Assembly (NCBI GenBank): GCA_910585265.1
Contig: CAJUCA010000001.1
Span: 99,927-163,926, forward strand
Origin: an uncultured Oscillospiraceae bacterium
GTDB taxonomy: Bacteria > Bacillota > Clostridia > Oscillospirales > Oscillospiraceae
DNA length: 64,000 nt
Direction: 5' to 3'
Shown: in pieces, positions 51,809-60,730 of the stretch
Numbering within the stretch: the stretch's first letter is position 1
Layout of the letters: each line of letters starts with the position of its first letter
Notes under the pieces: model-generated
Seen by the model: only the letters and a program-made list of their open reading frames with translations
The model's database searches: none
What the model was told of the DNA's origin: nothing
Translations under genes and position numbers: made by a program

Positions 51809-54226
51809 TCAGTGGATAGCGTTTGCCGCCTTGCGTTTTTTGCCGGAGCGGAAGAACCCGCCGATGACGGCCCCCAGGCCCTTGAAGAAGTGGCCGTTGA
51901 CGATGGTGAGGATGCCCTCCGCCATCTCCATGGTGCAGATGCCTCCGGTCATTTTGGCGATGGCCCGGAAGGGCATATTGTAATTGAACAGCAGGTTCAG
52001 ATTGGGCTTGCCCTTTTCGATGCTCTTGTTGATGAAATGGGTGAGGATTTTATAGGCCAGCCGCCCCGCGGCACCCTTGGCGTAGTACATCTGGCACAGG
52101 GCGTCGTTCATGTCCAGCATCCCGCTCCAGTGGCCGTCGGGGATGGGACGGCCCAGCAGGGCCTCAAACTCGGCGTCGGAGACGCTCTTGATATCGCCGG
52201 AGAAATACTTGGCGAACTTTTCCTTGTCGTAGGGAGGCTTGGCCCCGGTGCCCTGGACCTCCACGGTGCCGGACAGCTTGATGTCCGCGCAGGACGCGCC
52301 GATCAGCACCGTCCACGCGCCGCCCTCCACCTCGAATTTGTTGGTGTCCACGTTGAAGTAGCGGAACGCCTTGTCGTCCAGGGGGATGGTGACTTTCTTG
52401 GACTCCCCCGCCTTCAAAAACACCTTGGCGAAGCCCTTCAGCTCCTTGGCGGGGCGGAACACCTCCCCGTCCGGCTTGGAGACGTACAGCTGGGCCACCT
52501 CGGCCCCGTCCATCCCCCCGGTGTTCTTGAGGGTGAAGCTGGCTTCCTTTTCAGTGACGGTGAGGCCGCTGTATTCAAAGGTGGTATAGCTCAGGCCGAA
52601 GCCGAAGGGGAACAGCACGGGCGTCTTTGCCGTCTCAAAGTAGCGGTAGCCCACGAACAGGCCCTCCCGGTACTCGGCGGTACGCTCCTTGGCGGGGAAG
52701 TAGGGGGCGGAGGACACGTCCTCGTACTTCACGGGGTAGCTCTCCGCCAGCTTGCCGGAGGGGTTCACCTGGCCCATGATCACCTTGAGCACGGAGGACG
52801 CCCCCGCCTGCCCGCACAGGTAGCCGTGCACCAACGCCTTGATCTTGGGCAGCCAGGGCATCTCCACGGCGGACCCCGCCGACATGACGGCCACCACGTT
52901 GGGGTTGGCCTTGCTGACGGCTTCGATCAAATCGATCTGGCTCTGGGGCAGGCGCATATGGGAGCGGTCCAGCCCCTCGGACTCGCTGATCTCGTCCAGG
53001 CCGATGTAGAGCAGGACGGTGTCCGCCTTCTTCGCCAGCTCCACCGCCCGGGCCTGCATGGCGGGGTCGCCCTTGCCCGAGCGGGGGTAGCCCGCCTCAA
53101 AGCCCGCCACGTCCAGGCCGAAGCCCTGGATCACATCCATGGCGTTGTCCAGCTTGGTGGGGTTCACCACCGAGGAGCCGGCCCCCTGATACCGGGCCTT
53201 CTGGGCGAACTCGCCGATGACAGCCACCTTCGCGCCCCGCTTCAGGGGCAGGAGGTTATTCTCGTTCTTCAGCAGGACGATGGACTGCTCACTGGCCTTC
53301 GCCGCCATGACGTGATGCTTCTCCACGTCGAAGGGCTTGCCCTCCAGGGGCTTCACCGCCCCGGCGGTGGACAGGATCACGTCCAGCAGCTCATCCACCC
53401 GCCGGTCCAGCAGCTCCTGGCTGATCCGCCCGGATTTCACCGCGTCGATGAGCTCCAGGTCGGAGTCGCCGCCGGTGGTGGGCATCTCCAGGTGGGACCC
53501 GGCCCGGACGCCCTCCACGTGGTCGTTGGAGCCGCCCCAGTCGGACACCACGAAGCCGTCAAAGCCCCACTCGTCCCGGAGAATTTCCTGCAAAAGGTGC
53601 CTGTTCTCGTTGGCGTACACGCCGTTGATCCGGTTGTAGGAGGACATGATGGACTTGGAGTGCCCCTCCTTCACGGCGATCTCAAACCCGGTGAGGTAGA
53701 TCTCCCGGAGGGTGCGCTCGTCCATGACGGAGTCGGAGGCCATCCGCCGCAGCTCCTGGGAGTTGGCGGCGAAGTGCTTGGGGCAGGCCGCCACGCCGTT
53801 TTTCTGGATGCCCCGGATATAGCTGGCCGCCAGCTTGCCCGCCAGATAGGGGTCCTCGCTGAAATACTCGAAGTTGCGCCCGCAGAAGGGGGAGCGTTTG
53901 ATGTTGAGCCCCGGGCCCAGCACCACGCACACCCCCTGGGAGGCGGCCTCCGCCCCCAGATGCGCGCCGATCTCCTCCCCCAGCTCCACGTCCCAGGAGT
54001 TGGCCACAGCCGCCGCCGTGGGATAGCAGGTGGCGGGCAGGGACGGGTTCAGCCCCAGCTGGTCCCCCTCCCCCGCCTGCTTGCGGATGCCGTGGGGGCC
54101 GTCGGACAGGGTCATGTTGGGCACGCCCAGCCGCTCCACGCTCCGCGTCTGCCAGAAGTCCTTGCCGGAGAACAGGTAGCACTTCTCCTCCAATGTCATT
54201 TGCTTGATGATGTCCGCGTGTTTCAA
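51809..54226 (-). CDS. GH3 family beta-glucosidase (cytosolic)
   Basis: 805 residues with standard GH3 order: N-terminal barrel with the nucleophile Asp229 in FVVSDWGGSND, KHFAANSQE (substrate His), then the alpha/beta sandwich (SIVLLKNENNLLPL onward) and a fibronectin-III-like domain (FGFGLSYTTFEYSG). The last 130 residues are an extra helical part. No signal peptide. It should cleave terminal beta-glucosides or beta-xylosides. Start is TTG at 54226 just after GAGGAGGGG. It sits between the permuted GH3 and the GtrA gene on one strand. Confidence 0.95.
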   Translation of the reverse strand: MKHADIIKQMTLEEKCYLFSGKDFWQTRSVERLGVPNMTLSDGPHGIRKQAGEGDQLGLNPSLPATCYPTAAAVANSWDVELGEEIGAHLGAEAASQGVCVVLGPGLNIKRSPFCGRNFEYFSEDPYLAGKLAASYIRGIQKNGVAACPKHFAANSQELRRMASDSVMDERTLREIYLTGFEIAVKEGHSKSIMSSYNRINGVYANENRHLLQEILRDEWGFDGFVVSDWGGSNDHVEGVRAGSHLEMPTTGGDSDLELIDAVKSGRISQELLDRRVDELLDVILSTAGAVKPLEGKPFDVEKHHVMAAKASEQSIVLLKNENNLLPLKRGAKVAVIGEFAQKARYQGAGSSVVNPTKLDNAMDVIQGFGLDVAGFEAGYPRSGKGDPAMQARAVELAKKADTVLLYIGLDEISESEGLDRSHMRLPQSQIDLIEAVSKANPNVVAVMSAGSAVEMPWLPKIKALVHGYLCGQAGASSVLKVIMGQVNPSGKLAESYPVKYEDVSSAPYFPAKERTAEYREGLFVGYRYFETAKTPVLFPFGFGLSYTTFEYSGLTVTEKEASFTLKNTGGMDGAEVAQLYVSKPDGEVFRPAKELKGFAKVFLKAGESKKVTIPLDDKAFRYFNVDTNKFEVEGGAWTVLIGASCADIKLSGTVEVQGTGAKPPYDKEKFAKYFSGDIKSVSDAEFEALLGRPIPDGHWSGMLDMNDALCQMYYAKGAAGRLAYKILTHFINKSIEKGKPNLNLLFNYNMPFRAIAKMTGGICTMEMAEGILTIVNGHFFKGLGAVIGGFFRSGKKRKAANAIH

Positions 54227-54268
54227 GCAGACCCCTCCTCACTGATTTCGATGGGTTCGATGCCCGGA

Positions 54269-54315
54269 AGCACAGAACAAATCCGGGGACAGGTTCCCGG
54301 GATTTGCTCTGTGCT
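54269..54315. terminator. Imperfect inverted repeat between the two GH3 genes
   Basis: AGCACAGAACAAATCC with its near-complement (two mismatches) over 47 bp, no T-run. It may limit read-through or protect mRNA ends. A CCCCGCCCCCGCC-rich stretch follows at 54320-54345. Confidence 0.45.
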
Positions 54316-54394
54316 CCCGCACCCCGCCCCCGCCGGAGCGGGGACGGGGGAACGGAAGCTGTGGTTAGTCTGCGCAGTTCGGGCCGCTTTACGC

Positions 54395-57286
54395 TCAGCC
54401 CTTCTTCTTGCTGTAGCCGCGGAGCAGCAGGAACTCGCCGGCCACCGCCGCCAGAATCACCACGGCGGAGATGGTGTACATCGCGATCTGCCACGCCGCC
54501 ATGCCGCCGCCCGCGCCGTTGGCGTAGGCCCGGCTGTTGGCCGTGGTGTACAGGATGTTCTTGCAGGCCTGCCGCGCCGCCTGGAGGGAGGTGCCGCTGG
54601 TCTTGTCGGTGAGCTCGCCCACCTCGATCATCTGGGGGCTGAGGCAGAAGTCGCCGCCGTTGCGGATCTGGATGTCGGCGTCCTGGTAGCCGTAGCCGCC
54701 GAAGTAGTCGGTGAGCACCATGCCGCGGAAGCCCCACTCATCCCGGAGCACCCGGTTCAGCAGCTCGGGGTTGGCCCCGGCGTACTTGTTGCCGATGTAG
54801 TTGAAGGCGGACATGATGGCCATGGACTTGCCCTCGTAGTTCTTCACGCACATCTCGAAGGGCTTCAGGTAGATCTCCCGGATGGCCTGCTCATTGGACC
54901 AAGTGCACAGCATATCGGTGCGGTGGGTCTCCTGGTCGTTGAGGGCAAAGTGCTTCAGGAAGGAGTACACGCCGCTCTCCGCCGCGCCGTTGACGGCGTT
55001 GGAGGCCATGGCCCCGGACAGGTAGCCGTCCTCGGAGTAGTACTCGAAGTTACGGCCGGAGAAGGCGGTGCGGTGGATGTTCATGGCGGGGGCGTACCAG
55101 CCGGACACGTCCATCTCGTCGGCCATCTTGCCGATGCTCGCGCCGAAGTCATGGGCCAGCTGGGTGTTCCAGGTGGCGGCGATGACCACGCCGGCGGGGA
55201 AGCCGATGGAGGCCTTCTGGGTGAAGTTGTTGTTGATGGAGGCGGGGCCGTCGCAGTCGATCTGCTGGGTCTTGCCCACGGAGGAGATCTCCACGCTCTG
55301 GTAGCCGCCGATGCCGATGAGCTGCACCATGTCGTCCACGGTGAGCTGATCCAGCAGCTGCTCCCACTGGGGATCATCGTAGTCCTTGCCCCGCAGGTCC
55401 ACCAGCTTCAGGCCGTTCTTGGCCCCGGTGGTGGGCACCGCGTCATTGCTGTCGTTGAACTGGGCCGGGTCGTAATTGCTGTGGTTGTAGAAGCCGGTCT
55501 TGGCCTCGGCGGACATCTCATAGCTGGAGGGGGCGGCCACGGCAGCGTCATAGTTGGCGAAGCCGTCCTTTCGGGACAGGTAGGTCACATCGCCCTGGGC
55601 GTAGCCGAACTGGCTGACGGCGGGGGTCTCGTCGGAGGCGCGGCCGTCGGTGTAGGTGACGGTGGAGCCCACGTTGTAGGTCTCGGAGTCGATGACGGTG
55701 TGGGAGTCGCTGTTGATGGAGATGACGTAATCGCCCGCCTCCAGCACGTACGCGCCCGCGCCCTGGTAGTCGAAGGAGGCCATGTCCTCCGCCTGGAAGG
55801 AGATCGTCACCTTCTCGGACTTGCCCGGCTCGATGATCCCGGTCTTGCCCAAGGCCACCAGGTTCGCGCTGGCCTTCTCAATGCCGCCGTTGGTGTAGGG
55901 GGGATTGAAGTAGACCTCCACCACGTCCTTGCCGGCCTTGTCGCCGGTGTTGGTGACAGTGACATCGAAAGTAATGGTCCCATTACTTTCGGAGATGGGC
56001 CCCATCTCCTGCTGGAAGGTGGTGTAGCTCAGGCCGTAGCCGAAGGGGAACTGCACCGTCTTGCCGTAGTCGATGGCGTTTTCCGCGGCGGCGGTCTCAT
56101 ACCACTTGTAGCCCACGTAAATGCCTTCCACGTAGTTGACGAAGTTGGGGGTCACGGGCTGGCCGTAGGACTCGGGGGACACATCGCTCAGGTTGGTGTA
56201 CTGGAACTCGCCGATGTTGTTATAGGCGGGGATGGCGGTCAGGTCGTACACGAAGGTGTCCACGGTGCGGCCGGAGGGGTTCACCTTGCCGGACAGGATA
56301 TTGCCCAAGGCGTTGAACCCGGTCTGGCCGGGGCCGGGGGCCAGGATGACGGACTTGATGGAGGGGTAGTCCTCAATCCAGCCCAGCTCCATGGCGTTGG
56401 AGGCGTTGATCACCACCACCACCTTGTCAAAGCGGCTGGTGACCTCCTTGATCATGGCCAGCTCCCGGGTGGTGGGCTCCAGGTAGTGCTTGGAGGCGTC
56501 CAGATCCTCGGGGTACTCGCTCATGCGCAGGCCGGAGGCCCCGAACATACCGCCCTCGGAGCTGAAGGTGTCCTCGATGGCGGGGTCCAGGCTCATGGGC
56601 AGGTCCGCGCCCTCGCCGCCGGAGCGGGAGATAACGATGATGGCGGTGTCGGCGTAGGACTTGGCGTTGTCGAACACCCCGGCGGACTCATACTCAGCCA
56701 CGGTGGGCTCGGGCACGGTCCAGTCCTGGCCCCACATACCCACCATGGGCCGCTCGTCCCGCCAGTCGGTGTAGAACTTGGTCAGGTCCTCATTGTACTC
56801 GATGCCCGCCTGCTTGATGCCCTCCAGCAGGGTGACGGTGGGGTACAGCCCGGACAGGGAGCCGGACCCGGTGCCGCCGTACACGGGGTTGGTGGCGGAC
56901 CAGCCGAAGGTGTTCACCTTCGCGCCCTCCCCCAGGGGGAGCAGGCCGCCCTCGTTCTTCAGCAGGACAAAGCCCTCGTCGGCGATGTCCTCACACAGCG
57001 CGCTGGCGTCGCTGATGCTGCCCTCGCTGATGTCGCCGCCGCCCCGCAGGGCCATGCTGACGATGCCATACATGGGTCCGGTGAGGATCAGGTTGACGAT
57101 GATCACCAGGGCCACCACGAAGGCCATCCACGCGCTGCCCCGCACCAGGCCCTTCAGGGGCTTCTGGAGCTTAATGGCCGCGATAGTGGCCGCGATGGCC
57201 AGCACCAGAACCACGGCGATGGCGATCAGGTGCCCTTGCATCAAGCCTATTGCGTTTTTCACGTCTTCGATGTTGATGCCTAACAT
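54395..57286 (-). CDS. Membrane-anchored, circularly permuted GH3 glycosidase
   Basis: 963 residues. Two N-terminal membrane helices (about 15-40 and 50-75) and one at the C-terminus (about 930-955, then GYSKKKG). The usual C-terminal GH3 sandwich comes first (EGFVLLKNEGGLLPL from about 105), followed by the fibronectin-like domain (FGYGLSYTTF), and the catalytic barrel comes last (IGIGGYQS; RNFEYYSEDGYLSG; KHFALNDQETH), ending with the likely nucleophile Asp860 in MVLTDYFGGYG. Reversed GH3 order is known in some ruminal clostridia. With helices at both ends, the enzyme would be held on the outer membrane face. GAGGAGG lies upstream of the ATG. First gene before a cytosolic GH3 and a GtrA protein. 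Confidence 0.92.
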   Translation of the reverse strand: MLGINIEDVKNAIGLMQGHLIAIAVVLVLAIAATIAAIKLQKPLKGLVRGSAWMAFVVALVIIVNLILTGPMYGIVSMALRGGGDISEGSISDASALCEDIADEGFVLLKNEGGLLPLGEGAKVNTFGWSATNPVYGGTGSGSLSGLYPTVTLLEGIKQAGIEYNEDLTKFYTDWRDERPMVGMWGQDWTVPEPTVAEYESAGVFDNAKSYADTAIIVISRSGGEGADLPMSLDPAIEDTFSSEGGMFGASGLRMSEYPEDLDASKHYLEPTTRELAMIKEVTSRFDKVVVVINASNAMELGWIEDYPSIKSVILAPGPGQTGFNALGNILSGKVNPSGRTVDTFVYDLTAIPAYNNIGEFQYTNLSDVSPESYGQPVTPNFVNYVEGIYVGYKWYETAAAENAIDYGKTVQFPFGYGLSYTTFQQEMGPISESNGTITFDVTVTNTGDKAGKDVVEVYFNPPYTNGGIEKASANLVALGKTGIIEPGKSEKVTISFQAEDMASFDYQGAGAYVLEAGDYVISINSDSHTVIDSETYNVGSTVTYTDGRASDETPAVSQFGYAQGDVTYLSRKDGFANYDAAVAAPSSYEMSAEAKTGFYNHSNYDPAQFNDSNDAVPTTGAKNGLKLVDLRGKDYDDPQWEQLLDQLTVDDMVQLIGIGGYQSVEISSVGKTQQIDCDGPASINNNFTQKASIGFPAGVVIAATWNTQLAHDFGASIGKMADEMDVSGWYAPAMNIHRTAFSGRNFEYYSEDGYLSGAMASNAVNGAAESGVYSFLKHFALNDQETHRTDMLCTWSNEQAIREIYLKPFEMCVKNYEGKSMAIMSAFNYIGNKYAGANPELLNRVLRDEWGFRGMVLTDYFGGYGYQDADIQIRNGGDFCLSPQMIEVGELTDKTSGTSLQAARQACKNILYTTANSRAYANGAGGGMAAWQIAMYTISAVVILAAVAGEFLLLRGYSKKKG

Positions 57287-57337
57287 TGTTCTTCCTCCTC
57301 ATTCACTTTTTGGCGGGCGGTTCCCGCCGGTGAGGAG

Positions 57338-57405
57338 AGTGTATCACAGCTTTCCCGCCTGCGGCGTCGATTTGCGCAAACTGCGGGTTTTTTCGTTCAA
57401 TCTGC
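57338..57405 (-). promoter_or_regulatory. Candidate LytTR-activated promoter of the permuted GH3 gene
   Basis: On the minus strand two copies of GCAG(A/T)TTG (57405-57398 and 57384-57377) are exactly 21 bases apart start to start, the spacing of AgrA/LytTR direct repeats. Downstream is a -10-like TACACT (57343-57338) with no recognisable -35, as expected for an activator-dependent promoter. The LytTR regulator is encoded about 1.4 kb upstream. Confidence 0.4.
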
Positions 57406-57432
57406 ATTCCGCCTTGGCAATTCCGCACAACA

Positions 57433-57475
57433 CAAGCCCCCGCGTTTTTGGCAAAGTCAACAACGCAGGGGCTTG
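57433..57475 (-). terminator. Hairpin downstream of the histidine kinase gene
   Basis: CAAGCCCCCGCGTT and AACGCAGGGGCTTG pair with one mismatch around a 15-nt loop just after the kinase stop; T-poor tail. Confidence 0.55.
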
Positions 57476-57478
57476 ATT

Positions 57479-58810
57479 TCACTTTTTTTCCAGCGGGATC
57501 ACAAGACGGATCTCGAACCACTGCTCCTGATCCCGGATGGTCATGGCCCCGCCGTATTTCTCCGCGGCGTGGCGGACGGACTTGATGCCGTAGCCGTGAT
57601 AGGCCGCGTCCCCCTTGGTGGTGACGGGCAGGCCGTCCCGGAAGGTGGGCGGCTGGGGGCAGTAGTTCCCGCACCGTATCACCAGGAAGCCCCGCTTGCC
57701 GTACACCGTGAGGTGGATCAGCCGCCGGGACTTGTCGGCTATGCCCAGCTCGCACTCAATGGCGTTGTCCAGGATATTGCCGAAGATGGTGCAGATATCC
57801 ATCACGTCCAGGAAGTCCAGCTTGCCGCCGTCCGCCACGCAGGTCAGCTCGATGCCGTGGCGGGCGCAGTACAGGCTTTTTCCGGTGAGCACCGTGTCCA
57901 GCACCGAATTGCCCGTCTTGTTCTGGGCCTCGTAGTCCCGGATCTCCTCCTCCATGCCGTCCAGGTAGGCGGAACGCTTGGCGGCGTCCGGCTCCGCCCG
58001 GAGGACGGCGATCTGGTGCTTCAGGTCGTGGTACTTGTGGTTGATGGCCTCGATGCTGTCCCGGGACTGGCGGTATTGGACGTACTGGCTCTGGAGGATG
58101 TTCTGGATGGCGTCCAGCTCCCGGTGCATATACAGCTCGCACCGCTGGACGTGGTAGGCGTACAGCATGGCCACCCCCGCCAGATCCGCCAGGGTCCGGA
58201 TGTTGTAGATATCCGTCAGCTCCGAGCTGGTAAAGGGGGTGTTGCTGTAGACGAAGCTGAGGTTGCTCAGAAAGAAGCAGGCCAGGGCGATGAGGGCGGG
58301 GCTGGTCAGCTCCCGGAGGCGGAAGGCGGTGCCCGACCGGGGGTCCGTCCGGCGGCTCTCCAGCCAGCGCATCCCCCCGAACACGGCGGCATACACCGCC
58401 GCCAGGATCACCCAGAACAGGATTCCCTTCCGCACCGTGTCCCCCTTCCAGCCCAGGGCGTAGACGGAATAAGAGTAGAGCTGCCACTCCAGGGAGGCAG
58501 CGAACTCCGCCAGCACGAAGGCCCGCACCGTGCAGTATACCGCGCTGGCCAGGGACATATCGCAGCACAGGGAGATAAGCCCCAGCATCAGCCCCACCGC
58601 CGCCGCCATGCAGGGCAGCCAGAACAGGAGCCGCAGGCCGTCGGTGAGGGTGAGGAACAGGCACTGGACCGCCAGCCCCGCCCCCAGCGCGCCCCACAGC
58701 CTGGGGCCGTGGAGCCGCCTGGTATGCCCGCTGACGTAGACCAGGCAGGCGCACCACTCCGCCAGGGCGGTGACCGCCCGGGGGATGTCGGACAGGTAAA
58801 CCGCGTTCAC
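57479..58810 (-). CDS. AgrC-like GHKL sensor histidine kinase
   Basis: 443 residues. Six or so N-terminal membrane helices (1-215), a coiled linker, the phosphoacceptor region HKYHDLKHQIAVL, and a GHKL ATPase with the N-box IFGNILDNAIEC and GYGIKSVRHAAEKYGG. This is the AgrC/HPK10 class that usually senses peptides or membrane-active signals. Start is GTG at 58810, overlapping the response regulator stop (GTGA), so kinase follows regulator in one operon. No AgrB or AgrD-type peptide gene was seen nearby. Confidence 0.9.
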   Translation of the reverse strand: MNAVYLSDIPRAVTALAEWCACLVYVSGHTRRLHGPRLWGALGAGLAVQCLFLTLTDGLRLLFWLPCMAAAVGLMLGLISLCCDMSLASAVYCTVRAFVLAEFAASLEWQLYSYSVYALGWKGDTVRKGILFWVILAAVYAAVFGGMRWLESRRTDPRSGTAFRLRELTSPALIALACFFLSNLSFVYSNTPFTSSELTDIYNIRTLADLAGVAMLYAYHVQRCELYMHRELDAIQNILQSQYVQYRQSRDSIEAINHKYHDLKHQIAVLRAEPDAAKRSAYLDGMEEEIRDYEAQNKTGNSVLDTVLTGKSLYCARHGIELTCVADGGKLDFLDVMDICTIFGNILDNAIECELGIADKSRRLIHLTVYGKRGFLVIRCGNYCPQPPTFRDGLPVTTKGDAAYHGYGIKSVRHAAEKYGGAMTIRDQEQWFEIRLVIPLEKK

Positions 58811-59517
58811 AGGACGCCCCCTCCCACCTGATCGGACAGGGCCTCCAAAAACGGCCCCCGGCGGCCCCGGCTGATCAGCAGCCTGTCCCCCCGGACCACG
58901 GCGCAGCCGTCCTGGATGGCGTCCACGTGGGCCAGGTTGACTAAGTAGCCCTTATTGCAGCGGGCGAAGCCCTTGCCCTCCAACGCCTCCTCCACCTGCT
59001 GGAGGGTGGCGGTGGAGGCGTGTATCCCGGTGTGGGTGTGGAACATGAGCTGGCGGCCCAGCCGCTCGATGTAGAAGATGCCGTCCACCTCCAGCTTCAG
59101 CGCGCCCCCCTTCACCGGCACCGTGACACAGGCCGCCTCCCGCTTTTTCACGTACTGTAAGGCCCGCCCCAGCCGCTGGGCGAAGGAAAAGTAGTTCACC
59201 GGCTTGAGGATGTAGTCCAGGGCGTTGACGGAGTAGCCCTGGATGGCGTACTGGGCCAGGTTGGTGACGAACACGATCACCACCTCCGGGTCCTGCCTGC
59301 GCACATAGCCCGCCGCCGTCATTCCGTCCATGAAGGGCATATCCACGTCCATCAGGATCAGGTCGAAATCCGGCCTGTACCGCTCCACCAGATCCTCCCC
59401 GTTGTCGTAGTGGGTCACCTGGAAGGCGCGGCCTGTCTCCCGGCCGTAGTCGCCGATGTACTGCTCCAGCTGGGCAAAGCACTGGGGGTCGTCCTCCGCG
59501 ATGGCAATGCGGATCAT
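58807..59517 (-). CDS. LytTR family response regulator
   Basis: 236 residues. Receiver domain with AEDD (8-10), phosphoacceptor Asp57 in LILMDVDMPFMDG, and KPVNYF as the conserved Lys; the LytTR DNA-binding domain follows (about 130-232, FARCNKGYLVNLAHVDAI). Such regulators bind pairs of direct repeats about 21 bases apart. ATG at 59517 after GAGAGGAG; the 49-codon extension upstream runs through the promoter. Encoded directly upstream of its kinase and of the GH3-GH3-GtrA genes, which are probable targets. Confidence 0.93.
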   Translation of the reverse strand: MIRIAIAEDDPQCFAQLEQYIGDYGRETGRAFQVTHYDNGEDLVERYRPDFDLILMDVDMPFMDGMTAAGYVRRQDPEVVIVFVTNLAQYAIQGYSVNALDYILKPVNYFSFAQRLGRALQYVKKREAACVTVPVKGGALKLEVDGIFYIERLGRQLMFHTHTGIHASTATLQQVEEALEGKGFARCNKGYLVNLAHVDAIQDGCAVVRGDRLLISRGRRGPFLEALSDQVGGGVL

Positions 59518-59569
59518 GGCGCACACTCCTCTCGTTGACGCCGGATACGGCCGGGCGGCGTTTGAGGGG

Positions 59570-59598
59570 ATTATATCACGAAAGCCAGCGGTCCGCAA
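59570..59598 (-). promoter_or_regulatory. Promoter of the two-component operon
   Basis: TTGCGG, 17 bases, TATAAT on the minus strand, about 50 bases before the response regulator start. Confidence 0.7.
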
Positions 59599-59672
59599 CA
59601 GAAAAGACGGCTGGTTTTGGGGCATTTTTGCGGATTTCTTCCCGAACCTCCGGAAAATAGCCACAAAATGTA

Positions 59673-59740
59673 AGAGCCTGTCGTTACCGCCGGGGACGCC
59701 GGGCGGGCCGGGGATTTTTGCGGCTGTGAACGCAGGTTAT
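59673..59740. repeat. Short relic of the palindromic element family
   Basis: AGAGCCTGTCGTTACCGCC at left and GGCTGTGAACGCAGGTT at right match the ends of the 162-bp family; the core is deleted (68 bp). Confidence 0.6.
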
Positions 59741-59746
59741 AAAAAA

Positions 59747-59772
59747 GCACGGCAGCCTTTCGGCTGCCGTGC
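59747..59772 (-). terminator. Terminator of the first SleB-type gene
   Basis: Perfect 11-bp stem GCACGGCAGCC with a 4-nt loop and TTTTTT on the minus strand. Confidence 0.88.
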
Positions 59773-59785
59773 GCTCCTTGCTTGC

Positions 59786-60697
59786 TCAGGCGTAAAACGC
59801 GTGCTCTCCAATGGTGGTCACGTAGGTGCGGTTCCGGGAGGCGTAGCAGGACAGGCCCGCCCGGTTGAAGAACAGTGCGGTGGGCACTATCTCCGCCCCA
59901 TCCAGCACCAGCTTGGCCGCGATGACGGACTCCTCGTTGGGCGTCCGCTTCAGGGAGCCGCTGCTGGCCGGAGCGAACTGGTTCTTCTGGTACAGCACAT
60001 CGTAGATGTTGTTGGGGAACTTGGGGTCCTTTACCCGGTTCATCACCACATTCCCCACCGCGATCTTGCCCTCCAGGATCTGGTTGCCGCTCTCCGCGTG
60101 AATGATGCGGGACAGCCAGTAGAGGGTGTCTGCATTGTAGTAGCTGTCGCCGGGGAGAATATAGGCGTCCCCCTCCCGATGGTTCAGAAGGACGGCGCGG
60201 TTCTCCCCGTCATAGCCCACGTCCAGGTTGAACACCTGCGCCAGCAGCCGGATCGGCGCGGCCACAGAACCGTTCAACAGAATCAGGCTGTCCTTCGCAT
60301 AGAGATAGCGGCCGTTGGCCACAATATACGGGGCTCCCGCCTTCACCGTCAGGTTCAGGGTCTCCTCCACTACAGTGGCGGTGTTCCCCGACCCGTCCAC
60401 CACCTGGGACACCCGGGCGGCGTTGACGGTGACCGCGCCGTTCTCCTCCTCCACCGCGGCCTCCGGATCCAGCATGGACACGAAGGAGCCGACGGTGACG
60501 TAGGTGACGCCGCTGCGGTTCTCGTACACGAGGGACTGCTGGGGGACACCGTCCAGCTGGAAGGGGGCCTGTTCCACCGTCTCCTCAACGATGGGAGGCA
60601 TCTCCTCCAGTCCGGGGGCATCCGCGGCCAGCGCGGGCAGGATGAAGCTCACGACAGCGAGGGAGGCCAGCAAGGAACTGACTGCTCGTTTTTTCAT
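59786..60697 (-). CDS. Secreted SleB-type cell-wall hydrolase with stalk domain
   Basis: 303 residues. Signal peptide 1-25 (KKRAVSSLLASLAVV..ALAAD), a copper-amine-oxidase-like stalk domain (about 55-175; VTYVTVGSFVSML, LILLNGSVAAPIRLLAQVF), and a C-terminal Hydrolase_2/SleB domain (about 185-303) with the catalytic glutamate in IIHAESGNQ and KIAVGNVVMNRV. It probably cuts peptidoglycan glycan strands outside the cell. Typical SleB germination enzymes have a different N-terminal domain, so this may be vegetative. AAGGAG precedes the ATG. Paralogue of the gene at 60881. Confidence 0.9.
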   Translation of the reverse strand: MKKRAVSSLLASLAVVSFILPALAADAPGLEEMPPIVEETVEQAPFQLDGVPQQSLVYENRSGVTYVTVGSFVSMLDPEAAVEEENGAVTVNAARVSQVVDGSGNTATVVEETLNLTVKAGAPYIVANGRYLYAKDSLILLNGSVAAPIRLLAQVFNLDVGYDGENRAVLLNHREGDAYILPGDSYYNADTLYWLSRIIHAESGNQILEGKIAVGNVVMNRVKDPKFPNNIYDVLYQKNQFAPASSGSLKRTPNEESVIAAKLVLDGAEIVPTALFFNRAGLSCYASRNRTYVTTIGEHAFYA

Positions 60698-60730
60698 GAA
60701 ATCTCTCCTTGTTACAATTTGCGTTCAAAT

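Noticed and set aside
54249-54300. tRNA-like TTCGATGCC sequence between the GH3 genes
   Set aside because: No acceptor stem, anticodon arm or CCA context could be found around it. No tRNA gene was found in the window.
51650-57283. A 1877-codon open frame on the plus strand opposite both GH3 genes
   Set aside because: Its product is a monotonous Gly/His/Leu/Val/Ala sequence without domains, it runs antisense to two clear GH3 genes, and it arises because GC-rich codons seldom give stops on the opposite strand. No ribosome site.
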